Positions 19,325 through 26,708 of a DNA stretch of 64,000 nt are shown here, piece by piece (within the stretch, counting starts at the first letter, position 1; each line of letters begins with the position of its first letter). The position numbers and the translations under genes were made by a program. The stretch spans positions 1 to 64,000 of the forward strand of contig JANQEJ010000222.1 in assembly GCA_028278425.1 (NCBI GenBank), given 5' to 3'. The stretch is from Planctomycetota bacterium. Lineage in GTDB: Bacteria; Planctomycetota; UBA1135; GCA-002686595. The notes under the pieces were generated by a model. The model saw only the letters and a list, made by a program, of their open reading frames with translations, had not been told where the DNA came from and searched no databases.

Positions 19325-20497
19325 CTATTTCATCGCAAACGTGCCCTCGAGCGCGCGGCTCCAGGCGAGAAGTTCCTCGTCGCAGCCGAAGCGCGCGCTG
19401 AGCTGCAAGCCGAGCGGCAAGCCGTTCGCCGCGACGCCGGCCGGCAGCGCCAGCGTCGGCAGGCCCGCGTGCGTCCACGGCAGGTTCATCGACGGATCGC
19501 CGGTCGAGTCGAGGCCCGCCGGCGCCGGACCGGGGGCGGGCGGGCTGACCCAGAGGTCGAACCCGTGCTCGTCCATGGCCGCCTCGAGGCGCGCGCGTAG
19601 CTCGAAGCGGCTCGGGCGAAGCTCCTCCGCCTCGTCGTCGCTGACGTCGCGCCCGCTCTCGACCAGACCGCGGGCGCAGGGCCGGTAGAGCTCGCCGTAC
19701 CGCTCGAAGAGGTCGGCGTGCTCGCGCGCGAACTCATAAGCGACGAGCCGCGAGTGCCGTTCGGCGAGCGCTTCGAAGTCCTCCAAGGCCGGCACGCGCC
19801 GCGCGCCGAGGATCTCGCCGAGCTCCTCGAAGTCGCGCCGGTCGTCCGGGGCGAGGCGATCGAGGTAGGGGCCGTCGGGCACGGCGAGCTTCGGTCTTCC
19901 CGGTAACTCCACCTCGCGCCAGTCGTCGAGCAAGACGGTTGCCGCGCTCGCCATCGCCGCGACGTCCGCGGTGAAGAGCCCGACCGTGTCGACGCTCCGC
20001 GCGCAGTAGAGCATCCCCGCCGTCGGGATGCGGTCGAAGCTCGGCTTGAACCCGACGACGCCGCAGTACGCCGCCGGCCGGATGACCGACCCCGTGGTTT
20101 GCGACCCGATCGCGAGCGGCGCCATCCCCGCCGCGACGGCGGCGGCGGACCCGCTGCTCGACCCGCCGGGCGTGTGCGCGGGGTTGCGCGGGTTGCGCGT
20201 GGGCCCGGGGTCCATCATCGCGAACTCGGTCGTGTTCGTCTTGCCGAGGACGAGGGCGCCGGCTTCGAGCAGGCGGGTGACGCAGGCGGCCTGTTCACCC
20301 GCGAGCTCCTCGGGCGGAAGCACGGAACCGGCGCGCGTCTCGAAGCCGTCGACGCGAAAGATGTCCTTCACGGCGACGAGGAAGGACGGTCGTTCGGTGC
20401 CGGCGGCCTCAAGCCGTTCGCGCCGGTCTGGCTCGGGAAGGAAGGCCTGGATCTCGTGATCGAGCTCATCGATCCGATCGCAAAGCTCGTCGATCAC
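19325..20497 (-). CDS. Amidase signature family enzyme
   Basis: 390 residues from GTG 20497. The amidase-signature catalytic triad is visible: Lys44 in VAVKDIF, cis-Ser113 in the GGSSSGSAAAVAAG loop, and nucleophile Ser137 in QTTGSVIRPA. KTNTTEFAM and GFKPSFDRIP are also typical. It is shorter than GatA (about 480 residues) and lacks gatB/gatC neighbours, so it is more likely a metabolic amidase hydrolysing a small amide than a tRNA amidotransferase subunit. GTG overlaps the stop of a tiny upstream frame by GTGA, implying translational coupling. Confidence 0.9.
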   Translation of the reverse strand: MIDELCDRIDELDHEIQAFLPEPDRRERLEAAGTERPSFLVAVKDIFRVDGFETRAGSVLPPEELAGEQAACVTRLLEAGALVLGKTNTTEFAMMDPGPTRNPRNPAHTPGGSSSGSAAAVAAGMAPLAIGSQTTGSVIRPAAYCGVVGFKPSFDRIPTAGMLYCARSVDTVGLFTADVAAMASAATVLLDDWREVELPGRPKLAVPDGPYLDRLAPDDRRDFEELGEILGARRVPALEDFEALAERHSRLVAYEFAREHADLFERYGELYRPCARGLVESGRDVSDDEAEELRPSRFELRARLEAAMDEHGFDLWVSPPAPGPAPAGLDSTGDPSMNLPWTHAGLPTLALPAGVAANGLPLGLQLSARFGCDEELLAWSRALEGTFAMK

Positions 20498-20586
20498 GAA
20501 TCGAGCGCCTTCATCATCCGCTTCAGCGCGACGAGCCGGTCGCTCTTCCGCACCGGGTCCTCGAGGACGCGTTTCTGAGAGACCAC
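20494..20586 (-). CDS. Possible 30-residue small protein coupled to the amidase
   Basis: GTG 20586 opens a short frame, VSQKRVLEDPVRKSDRLVAL then KRMMKALDS, ending at TGA 20494-20496. That stop overlaps the amidase GTG (GTGA). Almost all third positions are G or C. A TAGGCT box lies 6 nt before the GTG, matching the start architecture of other genes in the window, and an in-frame TAG lies just upstream. The peptide is basic and helical. It may be a genuine microprotein or only a leader that couples translation of the amidase. Confidence 0.4.
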   Translation of the reverse strand: MVSQKRVLEDPVRKSDRLVALKRMMKALDS

Positions 20587-20593
20587 GGCGTCA

Positions 20594-20624
20594 GCCTAAG
20601 CTGGAGGGACCCGTGGAGGCCAGC
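20594..20624 (+). repeat. Degenerate direct repeat of the xdhC start region
   Basis: 31 nt beginning GCCTAAGCTGGAG match 24542-24572 at 25 of 31 positions with no gaps. The second copy spans the promoter box and first codons of xdhC (CCCATGGA.. versus CCCGTGGA.. here). The two copies bracket the lower-GC segment 20.6-24.5 kb. They could be insertion footprints, or two related divergent promoters. Confidence 0.5.
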
Positions 20625-20637
20625 ACTGGACGAGCGT

Positions 20638-21618
20638 TCAACTCGGCCGCGTAGTCCCCGAATGGTGCGGCACAGGACTTCCCGGCCGTATACGTCTCCG
20701 ATGGATGATCTGGTACAGGCGCTGCCCGACCGGGCCCAAGTCTTCGCGTATCTGAAGCAGCGTGCCCCATCCGGTGGCGGAGAGTATGCCGTTGGAGTGC
20801 CGCGTGAAGTTCGCGAAGTGCGTCACGACTTCGTCATAGGGTGTGCAGCTCCGCTCGATCTCCTCGGCGGACCGTCGCGCATCCTCCGCGTCGCCTCGGT
20901 CTAACGCGCAGGCGAACAGGTTCAGCAACGACGTCGCGCCATCGTGACCGTCGCGGCGGGCCATCTTGTGGGCCTCTGCGTACTGCGCAGACGCCGTTCC
21001 CAAGTCACCCACTTCCAGGCTCAGAACAGCCAGGAGTTCTTGGACACAAATACGACCATGGGAGTCAAGCGGCCACTCCGCCAGGCGATGAGCTTCGGCG
21101 AAGGCACCGCGCAAGTCCCCCGCCGAGAGAAAGTCGTGCACCAGGTAGAGACGTGTATTGGGAGCATCTGCCAGTCGCAGCGCTGCCAACAGGATGGCGC
21201 GTGTGTCAACAGAGGAAGGCGTGGGATCCACTCGCAGAGAGTGAGAGAGCAGCGACGAGGCTGCATGGAGATCCGGCTCGTTCGGAATCGACTCAGCCAG
21301 AATTCGGGCGCGCAACCTGAGCTCGTCGGGGCTGAGCACGGCCGGAATGGGCCCCATGTGACGCACGCGCTGCTGCGCGTACACGCGCAGGAAGACCACA
21401 CGGAGCAAGTAGGCAAGCTCGCAGCGGTACACGGGAAGGAGCTCTTCTTCCGCCGCGCTGCAACTGACAGGCACTGGACTGTGAATGAGGTTCTGATCGA
21501 TCAGGTTGTGCAGAGTGACGCCGGCCAGCGATTGAAATCGTCCCTCTACCGGTGCACTGGCAAATTCGTGAAGAGCGTCCTCCAAGCACGCCTTCGCCTG
21601 CAGGACGGGAGCTCTCAC
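20638..21618 (-). CDS. Helical-repeat protein coupled to the sigma-like gene
   Basis: 326 residues from GTG 21618, which overlaps the upstream stop by GTGA. I prefer this to an earlier start that would run through the upstream gene. The protein is almost entirely alpha-helical, with TPR-like pairs (RLYLVHDFLSAGDLRGAFAE, then LLAVLSLEVGDLGTASAQYA, then LLNLFACALDRGDAEDARRS). No membrane segment or catalytic motif is visible. Coupling suggests it binds, or acts stoichiometrically with, the upstream product. Family not recognised. Confidence 0.75.
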   Translation of the reverse strand: MRAPVLQAKACLEDALHEFASAPVEGRFQSLAGVTLHNLIDQNLIHSPVPVSCSAAEEELLPVYRCELAYLLRVVFLRVYAQQRVRHMGPIPAVLSPDELRLRARILAESIPNEPDLHAASSLLSHSLRVDPTPSSVDTRAILLAALRLADAPNTRLYLVHDFLSAGDLRGAFAEAHRLAEWPLDSHGRICVQELLAVLSLEVGDLGTASAQYAEAHKMARRDGHDGATSLLNLFACALDRGDAEDARRSAEEIERSCTPYDEVVTHFANFTRHSNGILSATGWGTLLQIREDLGPVGQRLYQIIHRRRIRPGSPVPHHSGTTRPS

Positions 21619-22406
21619 AGTTGCTCTCCGTGCACGGCTTCGGCCCACGGATTGAACACAGGGTAGTCCTCCAACGTCAGCATGGCCCGCAATGCTCGCG
21701 CCACGTCGAGAGCTACGTCGTTCTGATCTCGCCCACACTCCTCGACGTACTGAAACGCCCCCTTGTTCTGGACGACCGTCCGGTAGAACGCTTCACGCAC
21801 TGGATCGGGCAGCGTGTTGAAGGCGACACACATCGATCGCCCCAACGACTTGTCCGCTCCCGCCGCCCCAGCAACATACTCGTAGTACTTGCCGAACTCC
21901 GGATGCAGCGGCGTTTCCCGTTTCTCGTTGTCGTAGTCCTCGTAGAGCAGATCCGTGATCGAGCGATCGATGCACTGTTGGAACCACTCATCCAGAGGTG
22001 GTTCGTCGTGGTAGAACATCGCCCATAGAGCAACCCGCGCCATCGCGCGAAGGTGAAGGCGAGTCGTGTCCATGAGGATCGAGCGCTCCAACAGACGGTC
22101 GCGACAGAGCTTGCCGAGACCGATCGTCTCGTCTTCGTGGAGCTTCCGGAGTACCTCGCTCGGAGACTTGCCGCGAAGGACGTCGCGTCGAGGATCTTCC
22201 GAAGGTGTGTCGGAGAAGGGAGGCGTGCAAGGAACCTTGGTCAAAGTAGATCTCCAATACCAAGGCGGGTGTTGGCTCTGCAGCGAGTGCCTCGGTAGAA
22301 AGCGATTCTCTTCGAGCCTCACTTCGGCGTCAAGGTGGCTTTGCACAGGAACCTCCGGTGTCGGAACTGGGGAAACTGGTGTCTCGATGCATGAAGCGAT
22401 ACGCAC
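21615..22406 (-). CDS. Putative sigma-factor-like regulatory protein
   Basis: 263 residues if GTG 22406 is used, or 276 from ATG 22445. I prefer a start at or below 22406 because an operator-like palindrome lies at 22415-22431, inside the longer version, and AAAGGAG is at 22406-22412. The N-terminus is low-complexity. The body is helical: LCRDRLLERSILMDTTRLHL, then VALWAMFYHDEPPLDEWF, and a C-terminal stretch FNTLPDPVREAFYRTVVQN...VALDVARALRAML that resembles the 'LP...REAF...RAL' pattern of sigma region 4. This is a weak resemblance, so the call is tentative. It is coupled to the helical-repeat gene downstream and probably controlled by the XRE protein at 22546. Confidence 0.6.
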   Translation of the reverse strand: MRIASCIETPVSPVPTPEVPVQSHLDAEVRLEENRFLPRHSLQSQHPPWYWRSTLTKVPCTPPFSDTPSEDPRRDVLRGKSPSEVLRKLHEDETIGLGKLCRDRLLERSILMDTTRLHLRAMARVALWAMFYHDEPPLDEWFQQCIDRSITDLLYEDYDNEKRETPLHPEFGKYYEYVAGAAGADKSLGRSMCVAFNTLPDPVREAFYRTVVQNKGAFQYVEECGRDQNDVALDVARALRAMLTLEDYPVFNPWAEAVHGEQL

Positions 22407-22414
22407 TCCTTTGT

Positions 22415-22431
22415 TAGACCGAAACCGTCTA
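22415..22431. promoter_or_regulatory. Operator-like palindrome TAGAC-N7-GTCTA
   Basis: TAGAC (22415-22419), seven bases, GTCTA (22427-22431); with flanking bases the arms are GTTAGAC/GTCTAAC. The same half-sites with the same 7-nt spacer occur upstream of the XRE gene at 22832-22848. It lies just upstream of the sigma-like gene. I infer it is the binding site of the XRE regulator. Confidence 0.65.
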
Positions 22432-22545
22432 ACCCCTTGCGGCATCGAGGCTTTCCGCTAGCGCACCGCACGGCCTCGAGCACGCGGAAGTTTGCCGAGA
22501 GCCATCGCGCCTAGAATCCCTCCTGCAACTTGACCGACGCTGAGC

Positions 22546-22791
22546 TCACCGCTCTTTGGGAAAGCCTGATAGGAAGTGACTCGGAGGCAGCTTGTACGCT
22601 CGGCAGAAATCTCGGAACTCGACGACGTCCACGCGTCGTTCGCCCGTCTCGCAGCGCGAAACGAACCGCTGACTGCGACCTATCGCCTGCGCGACTTCCT
22701 CCTGGGACAAGCCAGCGTCCTCGCGAGCCTTGCGGAGTCGCTTGATGAACGGACGGTACCGTCTGTCGTGAAGTGCTTCCTGAGAGCCCAT
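22546..22791 (-). CDS. XRE-family helix-turn-helix regulator
   Basis: 81 residues, almost only the HTH_3 domain: FIKRLRKAREDAGLSQEEVA, then QAIGRSQRFVSRCETGERRV, and a short helix FRDFCRAYKLPPSHFL. It would bind DNA as a dimer. Two identical-architecture palindromes (TAGAC-N7-GTCTA) lie upstream of this gene and upstream of the next operon, so autoregulation and control of the sigma-like/helical pair is the simplest reading. The start ATG 22791 lacks a strong Shine-Dalgarno sequence. Confidence 0.9.
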   Translation of the reverse strand: MGSQEALHDRRYRPFIKRLRKAREDAGLSQEEVAQAIGRSQRFVSRCETGERRVDVVEFRDFCRAYKLPPSHFLSGFPKER

Positions 22792-22831
22792 GCTGAACCG
22801 GTGGGCCGGTAGCTTGGCTCCTGGGAAGCGC

Positions 22832-22848
22832 TAGACAGATACTGTCTA
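22832..22848. promoter_or_regulatory. Operator-like palindrome upstream of the XRE gene
   Basis: TAGAC (22832-22836), N7, GTCTA (22844-22848), with a further GTCTA half-site at 22850-22854. It is the only clear signal in the 297-nt gap 22792-23088 between the XRE gene and the divergent exported protein; otherwise I see no gene there. It could overlap the XRE promoter. Confidence 0.65.
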
Positions 22849-23088
22849 AGTCTAGAAAGCGGGGAATGTTAGGGCTGCCTGGCCTCGTCGACGCGAGAAA
22901 TGGCGTTTCGACGGGTGTCCTTTGGTGTAGATGCCGGTGCGCTCGTGCCAACGCGTCTCGACAAGCCCGGGGCATTCTGGCCGCCCATTCTCGTCGCGTT
23001 CGCGCGAGATGCTCATCACTTGAACCGCGGCTCTAGCCACCCCCCCACGGGAATCTGGACGCCGCATGTCCCTTACACATTGAGTTCC

Positions 23089-23640
23089 ATGAAATCACTC
23101 AGCTACGTGGTCCTCACCCTCCTCGGGGTGCTGGCAATCTCGTTCCTCTCGACTCCCACCACGGTAGCGGCGCAATCCGCAGACACCGGCGGAGTAAGCG
23201 GGCGCGTCCTCAAGGTCAAACCCGGCGAGGACAAGGGCAACGGGGACGTCAAGGTCAAGAACGGGACGTTCACCATCCCAGGGGACCCACCCGACGTGAA
23301 GATGTCCTCCGCGAACGCGTTGATCTCGCCGAAGTCGGCCACGAGCCAGGACAAGAAGAGCAGTGTCGAGTTCGACGACGCTGGATTCGCGGGTGATGTC
23401 TCGGGGCTGAACGTGAACGGCAGTGGCATCGCTGACGAAGTCATCGTCGACCAGAAGGATACGCACGCGAACATCTCCGGCAACGGAGGTAAGGTGACCA
23501 TCAAGCCTGGCAAGGCCAAGGGCTCCGTCCTCAACATCTCCAACAACCCAGCGCCGAACACGGAGACCCTGACCGTCACGGATGGCGCCACGACCACGAA
23601 GGTTCCCCCTGGCGGTGAGGTTACTGTCACTGTTCCCTGA
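23089..23640 (+). CDS. Small exported protein of unknown function
   Basis: 183 residues from ATG 23089, giving a signal peptide (MKSLSYVVLTLLGVLAISF..., cleavage near VAAQS). An earlier start at 22900 would place 63 unlikely residues before the signal. The mature part is Gly/Lys/Thr-rich and beta-like, with VSGRVLKVKPGEDKGNGDVK, SGLNVNGSGIADEV, GGKVTIKPGKAKGS and a final KVPPGGEVTVTVP. No catalytic motif. It belongs to the lower-GC segment and is followed by a 10-bp hairpin. Confidence 0.75.
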   Translation: MKSLSYVVLTLLGVLAISFLSTPTTVAAQSADTGGVSGRVLKVKPGEDKGNGDVKVKNGTFTIPGDPPDVKMSSANALISPKSATSQDKKSSVEFDDAGFAGDVSGLNVNGSGIADEVIVDQKDTHANISGNGGKVTIKPGKAKGSVLNISNNPAPNTETLTVTDGATTTKVPPGGEVTVTVP

Positions 23641-23654
23641 CTAGAATAGGATGG

Positions 23655-23682
23655 TGAGTGTGGGGTCTTATTCCCACACTCA
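23655..23682 (+). terminator. Stem-loop between the two small exported-protein genes
   Basis: TGAGTGTGGG (23655-23664), an 8-nt loop, CCCACACTCA (23673-23682): a perfect 10-bp stem followed by ATCTCTTTCC. Most likely an intrinsic terminator of the gene ending at 23640. It also lies only 13 nt before the next start, so it could affect that gene's translation. Confidence 0.65.
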
Positions 23683-23695
23683 TCTCTTTCCCAAG

Positions 23696-24367
23696 ATGAA
23701 GACTCTCATACTTCTCTCGTTGCTTGCGGTTGCGGTCGTGATTGTCAGCGTGATCGCGGATAATCGCGATGCTGGTTCCGTCGGTGCCGCGCCCCATGCT
23801 CCTCCACAAGTCCGATCTGAGCCTAAGCAACTCATTGCACCACCGAGCGCAGGTGCAACGAGTGAGCGGGCACCCGCTCAGTCCGAGCCGCCCAAAGATC
23901 AACTTTCTCCAGAGTTAGTGGAGGAGATTGCCGAGCTGCGATATCGACTGCATCGCGCCGAACAGGATGCGCATGAGAACAAGCGAGACCTGCTCCGCTG
24001 TCAGCTCGGCGAAGACTCCATGCTGGCACGCTTCGTCGCAAGTGATGAATACACCGAGGAGGGAATGCCCTGGATCGACCGACTCAACGTCGACATCCCC
24101 AGTGTGATCCTTCTACCCGGTGAAGCAACATGGATCGTCGAGCACGCCGAAGAATGGGCTAAGGAGTGGAGATTCGAGGAGAACGCGATCGCATATCTGG
24201 GCTCTGACCGCGTTCTGGCAGCACTTACCACGACCGAGATCATCGAACTCATCGACAACATGTGGGAGGATGAGGGCGAGTTCGAAGCGGTCTTCGGAGA
24301 GGGCTGGCAGGCCGCTCGTCCCGACGTTGAGTTGCCGGAGTGGCTCCTCGACGAGGACGTTCCCTAA
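23696..24367 (+). CDS. Signal-anchored protein with coiled coil
   Basis: 223 residues from ATG 23696. Residues ~4-22 (LILLSLLAVAVVIVSVIA) are a signal anchor. A Pro/Ala/Ser-rich linker follows, then a short coiled coil (VEEIAELRYRLHRAEQDAHE), then an acidic globular part (WIVEHAEEWAKEWRFEENAI, LTTTEIIELIDNMWEDEGEF). Family not recognised. Base composition is clearly less GC-rich than xdhC downstream. The 193 nt from 24368 to 24560 show only the xdhC promoter box. Confidence 0.75.
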   Translation: MKTLILLSLLAVAVVIVSVIADNRDAGSVGAAPHAPPQVRSEPKQLIAPPSAGATSERAPAQSEPPKDQLSPELVEEIAELRYRLHRAEQDAHENKRDLLRCQLGEDSMLARFVASDEYTEEGMPWIDRLNVDIPSVILLPGEATWIVEHAEEWAKEWRFEENAIAYLGSDRVLAALTTTEIIELIDNMWEDEGEFEAVFGEGWQAARPDVELPEWLLDEDVP

Positions 24368-24560
24368 CGCGCGCTGGAACCAGATAGCCAGCTCGGTTCA
24401 CGTGGCTACGGGCTAACGGTCGCCCGAGCGGCTCACGCCATAGACGGTCCATGCCGACTCCAACAAAGACAGCCCTCGACTAGCTTCTGGCCGCGACGCG
24501 GGTCTCTACAGAGCTTCTACTTCTGCAAGACCCCACCCCCCGCCTAAGCTGGAGCCTCCC

Positions 24561-25385
24561 ATGGACCCCAGCCAAGCCTGGATCGAAAAGCTGACCGAGC
24601 TCCGCGCCGACGGGCGCGCGTGCGTGCTCGTCGTCGTCACCGAGGTGGCGGGCAGCGTGCCGCGCGAGGCCGGCGCGCGGATGATCGTGTGCGACGGCGA
24701 GCTCGCCTGGGGCACGATCGGCGGCGGCAACCTGGAGAAGCAGGCGATCGAGCACGCAACGCGGCTCTTGGCGGAGGGTAGCGCGAAGTCGGAGAGCGTG
24801 GAGTACCCGCTGTCGGAGAAGGTCGGGCAGTGTTGCGGGGGAAAGGTGACGCTCTTCTTCGAGACGTTCCGGTGGACGCGGCGGCGGGTGGTCGTGTTCG
24901 GGGCGGGGCACGTCGGGCAGGCGATCGGGGGGCTGGCGGCGTACCTTCAGGCGGACGTCACGCTGATCGACTCGCGCGACGAGGACGAGATCCGGCCGCG
25001 TGTTCCGAGGGAGCGACCCTACGAGCTCCTCTGCATCGATGCGCCCGAGGCCGAGATCGATACGATACCGGACGATTCGCTCGTTCTGATCATGACGCAC
25101 AGCCACGCGCTCGATCTGGAGATCGTCGAGCGGGCGATCCGGCGGGGATGCTTCCCCTACATCGGGCTCATCGGTTCCGAGCGCAAGTGGGAGCGCTTTC
25201 GGAAACGGCTGGAAAGCAAAGGCTTCGACGATGTGGCCATCGGACGCGTGACGTGCCCGATCGGGTTGGCGGAAACGTCGAAGGACCCGCGGGCGATTGC
25301 GGTGTCGACGGCGGCCCAGTTGCTCGAGGTGATGGAGGCTTTGGCCTCCGTCGAAAGCTCGGACGCTCGGCGAACGGGAAGCTGA
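24561..25385 (+). CDS. xdhC: XdhC-like molybdenum-cofactor insertion/sulfuration protein
   Basis: 274 residues. The N-terminal XdhC/CoxI domain has VTEVAGSVPREAGARMIV, TIGGGNLE and GQCCGGKVTLFFE. The C-terminal Rossmann-like domain starts RRVVVFGAGHVGQAI and contains IMTHSHALDLEIV and FPYIGLIGSERKW. XdhC binds Mo cofactor, promotes its sulfuration and hands it to xanthine dehydrogenase-family enzymes. No xdhA/xdhB genes are within this window, so its target is elsewhere. ATG 24561 lies 10 nt after a TAAGCT box. Confidence 0.93.
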   Translation: MDPSQAWIEKLTELRADGRACVLVVVTEVAGSVPREAGARMIVCDGELAWGTIGGGNLEKQAIEHATRLLAEGSAKSESVEYPLSEKVGQCCGGKVTLFFETFRWTRRRVVVFGAGHVGQAIGGLAAYLQADVTLIDSRDEDEIRPRVPRERPYELLCIDAPEAEIDTIPDDSLVLIMTHSHALDLEIVERAIRRGCFPYIGLIGSERKWERFRKRLESKGFDDVAIGRVTCPIGLAETSKDPRAIAVSTAAQLLEVMEALASVESSDARRTGS

Positions 25386-25407
25386 GCCCACCGCGACGCC
25401 CGCCCGA

Positions 25408-26652
25408 TCACTTGGCCCACTCGCGCCGCAGCGTGTCAATCCGCTGCAGCACCGTCGGATGCGAGTAGTGCAACACCACATAGAACGGATGCGGCGTGAG
25501 ATTCGACAAGTTGTCCGCGGAGAGCTTCTTGAGCCCAACGCCGAGCTCCTCCCACAACCCCGTCGTCTCGGCCGCATACCGATCCGCCTCGTACTCGTTC
25601 TTGCGCGAGAACGCCTGGAGGAAGAACTGAAGCACGAGCTCGACCGGCGTGTACAACAGACCGAAGAACACGAGCCCCGCGTGAATCGAGCTGTACTCCA
25701 TCCCGAAGGCCATGTAGAGCCCTCCCTGCCGCAGGAAGAACGCCAGCAGGCCGAAGATCACCCCCATGTGCACGATCCCGATCACCAGGCTCTGAAGGAT
25801 GTGCTTCTTCTTGTAGTGCCCGATCTCGTGCGCGACGACGGCGAGCAGCTCGTCGCTCTCGTGCTTCTCGATCAGCGTGTCGAAGAGCGCCACCCGCTTG
25901 TTTCGACCGAACCCCGTGAAGAACGCGTTCGCCTTCGTCGACCGGCGTGAGCCGTCGATCACGAAGAGGCCCGCCAGCGGGAACGACACCTTCTGCGCGT
26001 AGGCCATGATCTTGTCGCGCAGCTCGCCCTCTTCGAGCGGCGTGAACTTGTTGAAGAGCGGCATGATCCACGTCGGCGCGACGAACTGGATCGCGAGCAG
26101 GAAAGCCGTCGTCACGCCCCAGCACCAGAGCCACGCCGTGTTCTCCGCCTTGGTAAAGAACCACAGGATCAGCGCCAGGAGCGGTGCGCCCAGCACCACC
26201 ATGAGGATCGCGCCCTTCGCGTAGTCCGCCCAGAACGTCGCCTTCGTCGACTTGTTGAAGCCGAAGCGCTCCTCGATCACGAAGGTCGAGTAGTAGCGGA
26301 ACGGCAGCGACAGGATCGACTTCGCCAGCACCAGCGCGCCGATGTAGAGCAACCCGGTCAGCACCGGCCCGAACCCGAAACCACGCGACAGACCGTCCAG
26401 CCAGTTGAATCCGCCCGCGAACCAAAACGCGAGCACGAGCACCAGGTCGAACGTCGTCGGGATCCACCCGAAGCGCGTGCGGACGCGCGTGTATTCCTGA
26501 GAGCGAGCGTACGTCTCCGCGTCGTAGACGTCGCGGAACTCCTCGGGGACCTCGGGCCTCAGGGCGCTCAGGTTGAGGCGGTCCGCGACGAGGTTGAGGA
26601 CGTACTCGCCGACCAGCGCGACGAGGATGACGATCGCGAAGGCGTTCATCAT
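25408..26652 (-). CDS. M48-family (Ste24/CAAX protease-like) membrane zinc metallopeptidase
   Basis: 414 residues from ATG 26652 (9 nt after TACACT). Several membrane segments flank the zinc motif His275-Glu276-x-x-His279 in VVAHEIGHYKKKH. Ste24 landmarks include an N-terminal membrane helix before the PEEFRDVYDAETYARSQEYT block, FGFNKSTKATFWADYAKGA, DGSRRSTKANAFFTGFGRNK, and the C-terminal KNEYEADRYAAE that supplies the third zinc ligand. Bacterial members act in membrane protein quality control; the substrate here is unknown. It is divergent from the MDR gene across a palindromic promoter. Confidence 0.93.
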   Translation of the reverse strand: MMNAFAIVILVALVGEYVLNLVADRLNLSALRPEVPEEFRDVYDAETYARSQEYTRVRTRFGWIPTTFDLVLVLAFWFAGGFNWLDGLSRGFGFGPVLTGLLYIGALVLAKSILSLPFRYYSTFVIEERFGFNKSTKATFWADYAKGAILMVVLGAPLLALILWFFTKAENTAWLWCWGVTTAFLLAIQFVAPTWIMPLFNKFTPLEEGELRDKIMAYAQKVSFPLAGLFVIDGSRRSTKANAFFTGFGRNKRVALFDTLIEKHESDELLAVVAHEIGHYKKKHILQSLVIGIVHMGVIFGLLAFFLRQGGLYMAFGMEYSSIHAGLVFFGLLYTPVELVLQFFLQAFSRKNEYEADRYAAETTGLWEELGVGLKKLSADNLSNLTPHPFYVVLHYSHPTVLQRIDTLRREWAK

Positions 26653-26661
26653 AGGCGGGGC

Positions 26662-26671
26662 AGTGTACACT
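26662..26671. promoter_or_regulatory. Palindromic divergent promoter element AGTGTACACT
   Basis: AGTGTACACT reads the same on both strands, so a TACACT -10-like box faces each way: 9 nt before the M48 protease ATG and about 37 nt before the MDR ATG. The same ten bases, again preceded by GGC and followed by a C-run, occur at 27677-27686, with TACACT 8 nt before yciB. Confidence 0.6.
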
Positions 26672-26708
26672 CCCCCCGCCGCGGCCAACGGGGCGGGCGC
26701 GGCGGCCG

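Noticed and set aside
19325-20497. Amidase as GatA
   Set aside because: It is about 90 residues shorter than GatA and has no gatB or gatC neighbour.
22546-22791. XRE protein as a restriction-modification controller
   Set aside because: No methyltransferase or endonuclease gene is adjacent; the downstream genes are a sigma-like and a helical-repeat protein.
22900-23088. Longer N-terminus for the exported protein at 23089
   Set aside because: It would place 63 residues ahead of an obvious signal peptide, so ATG 23089 fits better.
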